From assembly GCA_020061515.1 (NCBI GenBank), contig JAGUYC010000218.1, positions 1 through 47,361 of the forward strand: a stretch of DNA of 47,361 nucleotides, given 5' to 3'. The notes below the pieces were generated by a model. The model saw only the letters and a program-made list of their open reading frames with translations, searched no databases and had not been told where the DNA came from. The position numbers and the translations under genes are program-made. The DNA comes from Gemmatimonadota bacterium (GTDB lineage: Bacteria > Orphanbacterota > Orphanbacteria > Orphanbacterales > Orphanbacteraceae). Shown here one piece after another: positions 25,586-33,609 of this stretch (position 1 is the stretch's first letter; each line of letters opens with the position of its first letter).

Positions 25586-26434
25586 ATGAGCAAGGAAGCG
25601 CACGAGACGATCGCAAAACTCCTGGCCGGGATGAAGGCTTCGGACATCCGCAAGGGGCTCGCCCTCGCGAAGAAGACGGCCCCGCGAGCGGACAAGAAGA
25701 CGGTCAAGTCCCTGTTCGACGTGCTCTCGACTCTCTTCTATATCGATCCGCTCGACCGGCCGGATCTCGCGCCTCTTCTCGACGAAGCCGCGGTCGCGGT
25801 CGCGGGTCTCGGACCCGATGTGATTCCTCTTCTCGTAAAGGAACTCGGCTCCGGCGACGTCAAGGCGCAGATGGTCGCCGCGAAATCCTTGGGCGAGATG
25901 GGCGTCGCGGCCGTCGAGCCGCTCATCCGAACGTATCGGGCCCACAAGAACGCCGAGCTTCGATCGTTCGTTCTGTACGCTCTCGGGAAGATCGAAGCTC
26001 CGGAGGTCGTCCGCGCCGTCCCGCTCGCGCTCGAATCCGCGCGCTCGAGAGACGCCGATCTCCGCGACACGGCCGTGCGGGCGCTCGGCAAGTTCGCCGA
26101 GGCGATCCCGGCGGGGAAGATACCGAAATCGACGCGCGCACGCACGGTCGAGCGGCTTCGGAAGAACCTCGCCGATTTGCACCCGGGAATTCGGGCGAAG
26201 GCGGTGAGGAGTCTCGGGAAGCTCGCGCTGCACGGACATCTCACCGAAGAGGAACGCGCCACGCTTGAGAGAACCTGCAATCTCATTCTCGGGAAGGACG
26301 AGAACTTCGAGTGGGATCGGGCGTACCTCGTGCGGAGGGAAGCCGAGCAGCTCCTCGAATCCCTGCAGGCAGAGGCGAAAGACGCCGCTCGCAAGAACGC
26401 CGCGCCCGGAGGCAAGACGCGCAAGGACGGATAG
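25586..26434 (+). CDS. HEAT-repeat domain-containing protein
   Basis: 282 aa; helical repeats 'VIPLLVKELGSGDVKAQMVAAKSLGEMGVAAVEPLIRTYRAHKNAELRSFVLYALGKI'. Confidence 0.85.
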   Translation: MSKEAHETIAKLLAGMKASDIRKGLALAKKTAPRADKKTVKSLFDVLSTLFYIDPLDRPDLAPLLDEAAVAVAGLGPDVIPLLVKELGSGDVKAQMVAAKSLGEMGVAAVEPLIRTYRAHKNAELRSFVLYALGKIEAPEVVRAVPLALESARSRDADLRDTAVRALGKFAEAIPAGKIPKSTRARTVERLRKNLADLHPGIRAKAVRSLGKLALHGHLTEEERATLERTCNLILGKDENFEWDRAYLVRREAEQLLESLQAEAKDAARKNAAPGGKTRKDG

Positions 26435-26440
26435 ACGAAC

Positions 26441-27349
26441 CTACGCGCCCGCGTTCGGTCGAGGCAGCGGCGCACGACGCGCCGACTCTCGATACGCGAG
26501 AAGACGCGTCGCGAGCTTCGCCGCCGCGAGGTCCGAACCGGGAGGGTTCGGGCTCGCCACGTACTCGACGATGTCCGCTCCGATCAACCGGGCCTTCGGC
26601 GCGCGCGCGGTCGCTTCGAGAATCGCCGTCGCCTGCTTCCAGAAGAGACCGCCCGGCTGCGGCGTGCCGGTGCTCGGAAGAACCGAGGGATCGAGGCCGT
26701 CCACGTCGAGTGAAAGATAGACCGGTCCCTCGAGCGCGCGAACCAACTGAACCGCCTCGTCCCACTCCTCGTCGAGACGGTGGGCGAAAAAGACGCGGAT
26801 GCGGTCTCCCTTCCGCGCGAGATCGAACTCCTCCCGCGAGAGGCTTCGCACGCCGATCGAGACGATCCGGCATCCTTCTTCCCACAGACGCCGCATCACG
26901 GTGCCGTGCGACCATCTCTTCGCGTCGAGCGCGTCGATGAGATCCGCGTGCGCGTCGATCTGGACGATCGTGAGATCGCGGAGCGAGTGAGCGAGGCCGC
27001 GCGCCGCGCCGTACGTGACCGTGTGTTCCCCGCCGAGAGAGAGAACGAAACGATCCCGAAGAGCGCTCGTCCGGCGCGCCACTTCCTCGAGATAACCCTC
27101 GACCGACCGCTCGCCCGGCTCGACCGCCTCGGCCGTGTGGATACGCGGTCCCGCGTCGAAATCGATCTCGGTCTCCTCGTCGAACAGCTCGATCTGCCGG
27201 CTCGCCTCGAGGATCGCGCGCGGACCGGTCGCCGCGCCGGGCCCGTAGCTCACGGTTCTCTCGAAAGGAAGGGGAAGGATGACGACCTCCGCCTTCTCGA
27301 TCGGGCAGGGAGGAAGATCCAGGAAGCGGACGGCGGGGCTTTCGTTCAT
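26441..27349 (-). CDS. speB: Agmatinase/ureohydrolase family protein
   Basis: 302 aa; 'LSLGGEHTVTYGAARGL', 'IVQIDAHADLID', 'YLSLDVDGLDPSVLPSTGTPQPGGL' manganese-binding motifs. Confidence 0.93.
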   Translation of the reverse strand: MNESPAVRFLDLPPCPIEKAEVVILPLPFERTVSYGPGAATGPRAILEASRQIELFDEETEIDFDAGPRIHTAEAVEPGERSVEGYLEEVARRTSALRDRFVLSLGGEHTVTYGAARGLAHSLRDLTIVQIDAHADLIDALDAKRWSHGTVMRRLWEEGCRIVSIGVRSLSREEFDLARKGDRIRVFFAHRLDEEWDEAVQLVRALEGPVYLSLDVDGLDPSVLPSTGTPQPGGLFWKQATAILEATARAPKARLIGADIVEYVASPNPPGSDLAAAKLATRLLAYRESARRAPLPRPNAGA

Positions 27350-28404
27350 CGCTTTGCTTCAAGAAGGGCGCGAACGAGAATCGGCCATGCGATCGTGGCG
27401 TCGCAGTGCACTTCGGCGAAGCGCCCCCCCTCCTCGCGAGGAACGAACTTCCCCCACGAGACGCCTTCCCGATACGTGCAGCCGGAGAGCCCTCCCCAGT
27501 GCGCCGGCTCGGGACAGATGCGGATGCCGTAACGGAATCGCGGCTCCGGGCTCTCCGTCCCGAGGCGCATGTTCGTGATGTCGACGAAGGGGCCGACCTG
27601 CTGAGCCCAGTTTCGCGGCACGCCCCCGCCGATCGTGAAGATCCCCTGGTTCTCCGCGGCCAGGATCCTTCGCGTGTAATCGAAAAGATCCAGGAACGGG
27701 TTGAACGGCGGGGCCTCCGAGAAGAGGACGTCGGTGCTGCTCGATCCGCGCGCATTCATCGACTTCTTCATCGCGTGGGTCGCGACGTCCAGTCCGAGCT
27801 CGGAATCGGTGAAGGCAGGGACGTACACCGGAACTCCTTTCGCGTACGCGTTGCCGAGAATGCTCGGCATCTGACCGAGCTCGAAGAGACGGCGTCCGAT
27901 CTCCCGGTTGAACTCGTGCGACGAGGTCGGGCACGACCAATCGTGGCCGTCCAAGACCTCGGAGACAAGGCGCTCCGCGGCGCAGAGGTTCGCCTCCATC
28001 TCCAGCGTGTCGTAGACACGATTGTAGCCTTTCTCGAAGAGCTCGACGTCGTCCTTTGTCTCGTCATGCTTGTAGTGGACGCCGCCGATCGCCTCGGAGA
28101 GCCCGTGCGCCATCAGCGCGCCGGTGCTGACGATGATGTGCGCGAGGCCCTCGTCGATCATGTCGCAGAGGACCTTGCCCATCTTCGCGATCGTCATCGC
28201 TCCGGAAACGGTGACGACGATCAAACAGGAAGGATCGCCGGCCATCTCGCGGAAGACGTGGTACGCCTCCCCAAGCGCTCTCCCTCCGAACGAGGTCCTC
28301 GACATGCGATCGAGAAGATCCGAGAAGCTTTCCGCCTTTCGCAAGTCGAGCGTTTCGAGGGGCTCGAGACCGTCTTCCCGGCCGTCGTGAAGCCGGCGCT
28401 TCAA
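27346..28404 (-). CDS. Deoxyhypusine synthase-like protein
   Basis: 352 aa; 'VVTVSGAMTIAKMGKVLCDMIDEGLAHIIVSTGALMAHGLSEAIGG', 'GVSWGKFVP' retains the DHS active-site Lys motif; 4-bp overlaps with both neighbours. Confidence 0.9.
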   Translation of the reverse strand: MKRRLHDGREDGLEPLETLDLRKAESFSDLLDRMSRTSFGGRALGEAYHVFREMAGDPSCLIVVTVSGAMTIAKMGKVLCDMIDEGLAHIIVSTGALMAHGLSEAIGGVHYKHDETKDDVELFEKGYNRVYDTLEMEANLCAAERLVSEVLDGHDWSCPTSSHEFNREIGRRLFELGQMPSILGNAYAKGVPVYVPAFTDSELGLDVATHAMKKSMNARGSSSTDVLFSEAPPFNPFLDLFDYTRRILAAENQGIFTIGGGVPRNWAQQVGPFVDITNMRLGTESPEPRFRYGIRICPEPAHWGGLSGCTYREGVSWGKFVPREEGGRFAEVHCDATIAWPILVRALLEAKR

Positions 28405-28844
28405 CCGTCACCTCCGGGAACCGATGCGGTCTCCTCCGCCGCGGCGAACCTCGGGAGGCGGACGTCGCGGACCTCCTTGTGGGGCAGGGCGCTCTTGACC
28501 CTGGCCACGATCAAGTCCGTCTTCTGCTCGCTCGTCGGCCCGCAGGTGAAGACGTCGGCGGCCACGAGACCGCGCTCGGCATAGGTGTGAATCGAAACGT
28601 GGCTCTCGTCCAGCATGACGAACGCGGTGCAGCCCGAAGGCGAATTGTGCCCGAACCGATACCGGCACGAGTTGATCACCGTCGATCCCGATTCGATCGA
28701 AGCTTTTCGGATCAGATCGAGGAGAAACGCGTCGTCCTCGCAGATTTCTCGGGGCACGCCGCTGAAATCGAGAAGGACGTGGCTTCCGGCGGAATACGAG
28801 CTCCGTCCGGATCGGATTCCGTGACCTCCGACGTGAGTCTTCAT
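28401..28844 (-). CDS. speD: S-adenosylmethionine decarboxylase proenzyme (prokaryotic type)
   Basis: Start at MKTHVGGHGIRSG (cat 28842-28844); 'MLDESHVSIHTYAERGLVAADVFTCG' contains the ES pyruvoyl cleavage site; AGGAG RBS. Confidence 0.94.
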   Translation of the reverse strand: MKTHVGGHGIRSGRSSYSAGSHVLLDFSGVPREICEDDAFLLDLIRKASIESGSTVINSCRYRFGHNSPSGCTAFVMLDESHVSIHTYAERGLVAADVFTCGPTSEQKTDLIVARVKSALPHKEVRDVRLPRFAAAEETASVPGGDG

Positions 28845-29089
28845 CTCACTCTCCTGTTGGACGACCGCGCGAGACGCGTCGCCATCACGGCCAGGCTTTG
28901 CGCGGGCACTGTCCGGCGTGAAGACCATACCGCGGGACGCCCGCCTTGGGATTTTGTGTCTCACCCCCTGATGGATTCGGGTCACTCCGGGGCTCGCGGA
29001 TCTCCCGCGGGGAGCCTATTCCCGAACGGCCCCTCTTCCGCGAGGATCTGCCGCGGCCCCATCCTTCCCTGTGCCAATCAAGACTGAGT

Positions 29090-29121
29090 ATTGTAGCAAT
29101 TCATTCGTCCGAAGGGGACAA
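29090..29121 (-). promoter_or_regulatory. Possible extended -10 promoter for the polyamine operon
   Basis: Minus strand TTGTCC-N20-TACAAT with TGC immediately before TACAAT (TGnTACAAT); the spacer is longer than ideal. Confidence 0.3.
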
Positions 29122-29126
29122 GCCAA

Positions 29127-29152
29127 AAGCGAGCGGGCCGCTTTTTTTCGGG
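29127..29152 (+). terminator. Possible rho-independent terminator-like stem-loop
   Basis: AAAAGCG-AGCGGGC-CGCTTTTTTT around 29127-29152; no obvious plus-strand gene ends just upstream. Confidence 0.25.
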
Positions 29153-29423
29153 CGAGGCGGAGCGAGTGGACTTCGGGGCGCAACGTGTTTCTTTTCAAGG
29201 AGTAGCGCCCTGCACGCGCCGGGAGGCCCCGTGAAGATCGCCTGAGACGGCCGTTCCCCGTCCGTCCTTCGGCTCGCCGCCTTCTCTCGAGAACGCGAAG
29301 AACACGGGCCGCCCTCTCGCGCGGACCGCTCATCCGAACCCCGCGCGGAGACGATCGTTTCATGCACAAACCTTCCTCCGTGCGGTCGAGACCGCGCTCA
29401 CTCCGCGCGCCGCGCGCGATCCC

Positions 29424-29452
29424 TTGCGCGCCGATCCCGTTCAGGGTACGAT
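29424..29452 (+). promoter_or_regulatory. Possible promoter for the DUF6599/DUF362 operon
   Basis: TTGCGC-N17-TACGAT upstream of the start at 29543. Confidence 0.25.
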
Positions 29453-29542
29453 GCTGAAAGGATCCCCTACAATCTCGCGCCGCGGACGACAAGACGCGGC
29501 GCGGGGAGGAAGACCGGCGAGACAGCCTCGCGGCAATCATCG

Positions 29543-30478
29543 ATGAACGCACGGTCCTTGTTTCAAATGGTTCTCGCGGCGGCCGCCGGCGTCTTGCTCT
29601 TCACTCATCCCGCGCGTTCCGACTCGCAACAGGAGGAGCCGATCGTGGACCTTCGCGCGCTCCTTCCGGAGACGATCGGCGGAGGCGAACCCGCCGATGC
29701 CGGTGTGCTCTACGACCAAGAGACGATCTTCCTGTATATGAACGGAGCCGCGGAGATCTATCTCTCCTACGATTTTCGCGCCCTCCTCGTGCAGCGCGTT
29801 CCCGGCCCCGCGGAGGACACGATCTCCGTCGAGCTCTACGACATGGGAAGCTCGGCCGAGGCGTTCGGCGTCTTCTCGAGGAACCGTTCGGGAGAAGAAG
29901 CGGGGGTCGGGCAGGGATCCGAATACCGCTCCGGCTATCTCTTGTTTTGGAAAGACCGTCTCTTCGCGACGATCTGGACCGACCGGGAAAGTCCCGCGTC
30001 GCGCGAGGCGATCTTCGAGATCGGACGAGCGATCGCCGAGCGCGTGATCGAGGAGGGATCTCTTCCCGACCTTCTTTCCCGCCTTCCGGAATCCGGTCTC
30101 GATCCCGGATCGATCCGCTACTTTCACAAGCACACCGATCTCAACCAACACTATTTCGTGTCCGACGAGAACATCCTCGGACTCGGGGAACACACCGACG
30201 CGACGATGGCGGAATACGCCGCCGGGGACGGCGGGCTTCTCCTCCTCGTCGTTCGCTACCCCGGCGAGGCGGAAGCGGCGTTCGCCCACGAGCAGCTCAT
30301 CGAGCATTTCTTTCCGGAATCGCAAGGGATCGAGGTCGCGCCGCTCGAGGATGGGTCTTTCGCGGGATCCGCGCGCGAGGGGCGCTCTCTCGTCGCCGTG
30401 TTCGACGCGCCCGACGCGGAGAGCGCGAAGGAGCATCTCGCCGCGGCCCGAAGCCGGCTGGAGGAACGCGAGAAGTGA
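29543..30478 (+). CDS. DUF6599-like secreted protein
   Basis: 311 aa with signal peptide; 'LYDQETIFLYMNGAAEIYLSYDFRALLVQRV...ISVELYDMGSSAEAFGVFS' pattern I associate with DUF6599. Confidence 0.75.
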   Translation: MNARSLFQMVLAAAAGVLLFTHPARSDSQQEEPIVDLRALLPETIGGGEPADAGVLYDQETIFLYMNGAAEIYLSYDFRALLVQRVPGPAEDTISVELYDMGSSAEAFGVFSRNRSGEEAGVGQGSEYRSGYLLFWKDRLFATIWTDRESPASREAIFEIGRAIAERVIEEGSLPDLLSRLPESGLDPGSIRYFHKHTDLNQHYFVSDENILGLGEHTDATMAEYAAGDGGLLLLVVRYPGEAEAAFAHEQLIEHFFPESQGIEVAPLEDGSFAGSAREGRSLVAVFDAPDAESAKEHLAAARSRLEEREK

Positions 30479-31380
30479 AGACGACTAAGATTTACACACG
30501 AAGAGACTTTCTAAAGACGGGCGCTTCCGGCGCCGCCGTCTTCGCCCTCGGGCTTCCCGCCGCGGAGAGGGTTCTTGCGGAGACAGGCATACCGCCGGAG
30601 CGGACGCGCGCCGTCCTCGTTCGCGATCCTTCCGCGACGCGTCCGGACGGGACCGTCGAAGCGGAGGTCGTGACGAGGATGCTCGACGAGGCGGTCGCCG
30701 CCCTCGCGGACGCGGAAACACCCGAGACGGCATGGCGCGCGTTTCTTTCGCCGGAGGACGTGCTCGGGATCAAGACGAACGTCTGGTCCTCGCTCCCCAC
30801 GCCGCGACCGCTGGAGGAAGCGATTCGCGGGCGGGCGATCGAGGTCGGGATCCGCGAGGAGAACATTTCGGCCGGCGATCGGCGCGTTCTCGACGACCCG
30901 GTCTTTCTCCGCTCGACGGCGCTCGTCAACATCCGCCCGATCCGCACGCACCACTGGTCGGGAATCGGCGGATGCATCAAGAACTATGTCATGTTCGTGC
31001 GGGAACCGTGGAAATGGCACGACGACTCGTGCGCCGATCTCGCGGGAATCTGGAAGGAGCCGATCTGCGCGGGAAAGACGCGGCTCAACGTGCTCGTCGC
31101 TCTCACGCCTCTCTTTCACGGAATCGGGCCGCATCACTTCGATCCGGCGCACGTGTGGGCGTACAACGGTCTTCTCGTCGGGACCGATCCGGTCGCTCTC
31201 GACGCGCTCGGCGTGAAGCTCCTGGAGGAGAAGCGCAGGACGTTCTTCGAGAAGCCGCCGCGCGGAGGAACATCCGCGAAGCACGTCCGCCTCGCCGAGA
31301 CCCGATGGGGGCTCGGCGTCGCCGACATCGAGCGGATCGACATCATCCGCATCGGCCCGATGGACGACGCCCTGATCTGA
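30475..31380 (+). CDS. Tat-signal DUF362 domain-containing protein
   Basis: GTG start at 30475, overlapping the previous stop (GTGA); 'YTRRDFLKTGASGAAVFALG' twin-arginine signal; 'IRTHHWSGIGGCIKNYVMFV', 'GTDPVALDALGVKLLEEKR' DUF362 features. Confidence 0.85.
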   Translation: MKTTKIYTRRDFLKTGASGAAVFALGLPAAERVLAETGIPPERTRAVLVRDPSATRPDGTVEAEVVTRMLDEAVAALADAETPETAWRAFLSPEDVLGIKTNVWSSLPTPRPLEEAIRGRAIEVGIREENISAGDRRVLDDPVFLRSTALVNIRPIRTHHWSGIGGCIKNYVMFVREPWKWHDDSCADLAGIWKEPICAGKTRLNVLVALTPLFHGIGPHHFDPAHVWAYNGLLVGTDPVALDALGVKLLEEKRRTFFEKPPRGGTSAKHVRLAETRWGLGVADIERIDIIRIGPMDDALI

Positions 31381-31449
31381 ACCGCGCTGGGCGATTGGGT
31401 AGATCGAAACCTTCTGCGCTGCCGTTGCACGACACTTCCTCTCGCCCAT

Positions 31450-31594
31450 CCGCCGTGGTGGCGTCGTCGAACGGCGGGACCTGCCCACGGCTGTCCGCTC
31501 GATGCTCGCCAGTCGCCCTTTCGGGCTTGGTGGGTGCGCTTCTCTCGGACGCCTGCCGCGGTCACCCGCCGTGGCTCAGTCGTCGGACGGCGGG
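31450..31594. repeat. Two imperfect copies of a hairpin repeat
   Basis: Copy 1 31450-31477 CCGCCGT...ACGGCGG; copy 2 31565-31594 CCCGCCGT...ACGGCGGG; both enclose a related GTCGTC(G)-containing loop. Confidence 0.6.
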
Positions 31595-31613
31595 GCTTAG
31601 ACGAAATATTTGT

Positions 31614-31655
31614 GAACCAGGTTCCTTAACAATCCGAACCAGGTTCCTTAGCAAT
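31614..31655. repeat. Tandem direct repeat GAACCAGGTTCCTTA(A/G)CAAT
   Basis: 31614-31633 and 31636-31655, 19/20 identical, 22-bp period; each contains the dyad GAACC-A-GGTTC. Confidence 0.8.
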
Positions 31656-31807
31656 TCCCGGGCCACCAAGTGCGGAGGCGCGACTGGCCGGAGCGCGAGC
31701 GGGCTGTGGCCGACAGGACCCGCGCGTCCAACGACCGGCGAGCATCGAGCGGAGAGCCGCGGACACAGGCACAGGACGGATCCAGAGAGAATCCCCGGCC
31801 GCCGAGC

Positions 31808-33328
31808 CTATTCTGCCGCCGACTCCTGCATCGATCTCCGCGTCGCGAAGTAGAAGACGAGCATCCCGATCGTGCCGGCGAGTCCGAACGCCCCGAGGTA
31901 GTACCAGACCTTCCAGGGCTGATAGGTGCTCCAAAGAAGACGCGTCGCCTCGTCGATCGTGGCACCCGCGCCGCCGTTCATCTTCGCGGCGAGCGCGCCG
32001 AGCACTTCCGAGTTCTCGAGCCCTTCGGCCGCCTCACGCGCGATCCCGAATCGATCGACGAGAAGACGTCTCGCCAGATCGAACTTGCTCGACATCGCCT
32101 CGTACATCCGACCGCCGATGCCGTTCCCCGCGGCCCAGCCGATCGCGAACGGAATGTTCGAATAGCCCATGTAGAGCGCCTTCTTGTCCGGAGGCGCGAT
32201 CAGCCCCACGTACGCGCTGAACGTCGGGCTGCACAGCATCTCGCCGATCGAGAAGACGAGAAGCATGAGACAAACGAGCGAACCGATCATCGTCGATCCG
32301 CACGCGACGAAGCCGACGAGCGAGATGATCATCCCGATCACCATCGCCACGACCTTGTTGATCCGTCCGATCAGCCAAGAGAGCGGGATCACAAGGAGGA
32401 TGATCGACCACGGGTTGATGTTGATAATCATCTCGGGTTTCACCTGGCCGGTGGACAGCAGCCAGCTCCCGCTCACCGCGCCGAAGACGCGCGCGACGTC
32501 CGATGTGTCCACCCATTCCTCCACGAAGTTCGGGAGGAGATCCCAGAGCTGCATGAACATCAGCCAGAAGCAGGAGAAGATGAGAAGGAACGCAACGAGA
32601 CGTAGATCCTTGAAGACCGTCCCGATCGAGGAAGAGAACACCCCGAGAGGTCCCTTCTCCCCCTCCTTCGAGGGAACCTTTTCCGGTTCGCGATAGAGAA
32701 GGAACGCGGGGAGGAAATTGAACGCGGTCACCGCGGCGGCGGCGTAGAAGACGACGTGCCAGTTGATCTCGCCGCGGAGAGGCGCCGCGCACATCGGGGC
32801 GAGAGCGCCACCGATGTTGACGACCCAGTAAAACATCCCCCAACCCATCGACGAGGTCTCCTTGGTCGTCGTCTTCGCGATCGTCCCGTGCACGGCCGGC
32901 TTGAAGATCGCCGTTCCCGTCGCGACGAAGCACGCGGCGATCAGGAACACGCCGTAGTTGGCGCCTTCCCAGCCGCGAGCCGAGAACGCGTCGGCGAGCG
33001 CCTTCGACTGCGCCATTCCGATGTAGCCGAGAATATTGAGAATAAAAGCAACGACAAGACTCTTCCGATACCCGTAGCGCTCGGTGTACCCGCCGGAGAC
33101 CATCGGGATGAGACACTGGAGGAGAGCCCACCACATGTAGATGTCGCCCTTCTCCTGGAAGCTGAGACCGAGCCCGTTGCGCTCCGCCGACGCGACGAGG
33201 TAGAGCGGGGCGATCGCCCGCACGCCGAAGAACGCGAGCCGTTCGAAGATCTCCATGAAGTTGGCGAACCAGAAGTTTGCGGGAAAGGCACGGATCTGCC
33301 GCCAGAACGATTCTTTCGATTTTTCCAT
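31808..33328 (-). CDS. MFS transporter, POT/peptide-transporter-like
   Basis: Start at MEKSKESFWRQIRAF (cat 33326-33328); 'FMEIFERLAFFGVRAIAPLYLV', 'GTAIFKPAVHGTIAKTT', 'GMFYWVVNIGGALAP'. Confidence 0.85.
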   Translation of the reverse strand: MEKSKESFWRQIRAFPANFWFANFMEIFERLAFFGVRAIAPLYLVASAERNGLGLSFQEKGDIYMWWALLQCLIPMVSGGYTERYGYRKSLVVAFILNILGYIGMAQSKALADAFSARGWEGANYGVFLIAACFVATGTAIFKPAVHGTIAKTTTKETSSMGWGMFYWVVNIGGALAPMCAAPLRGEINWHVVFYAAAAVTAFNFLPAFLLYREPEKVPSKEGEKGPLGVFSSSIGTVFKDLRLVAFLLIFSCFWLMFMQLWDLLPNFVEEWVDTSDVARVFGAVSGSWLLSTGQVKPEMIININPWSIILLVIPLSWLIGRINKVVAMVIGMIISLVGFVACGSTMIGSLVCLMLLVFSIGEMLCSPTFSAYVGLIAPPDKKALYMGYSNIPFAIGWAAGNGIGGRMYEAMSSKFDLARRLLVDRFGIAREAAEGLENSEVLGALAAKMNGGAGATIDEATRLLWSTYQPWKVWYYLGAFGLAGTIGMLVFYFATRRSMQESAAE

Positions 33329-33609
33329 AGATCGGCTCCTGCTCTCGGGTTGGACGCCTCGCGGACCGAACGTTTCCGGCGATTGTATCACGGCCGCCCG
33401 GGCGATCCGATCCTCGAAAACCCGCGCCTCGTCACGGCCCGCACCCGGACAATGCGTTTTGAAATAAGCAGATACGGCGTCCGCGCGAAAGTCCGTATCG
33501 GAGACCTCGCCTGCGCCGGCGGGACCGGATAAGATGGAAGACGCGCGCCGCACTCATGGAGCCCGATGCCGATCGAAACATCCGGATGGTTCGGAGAAGG
33601 AGCCGCTCG

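Noticed and set aside
29127-29152. Stem-loop with T-run as a firm terminator
   Set aside because: No plus-strand gene ends upstream of it; kept only as a low-confidence feature.
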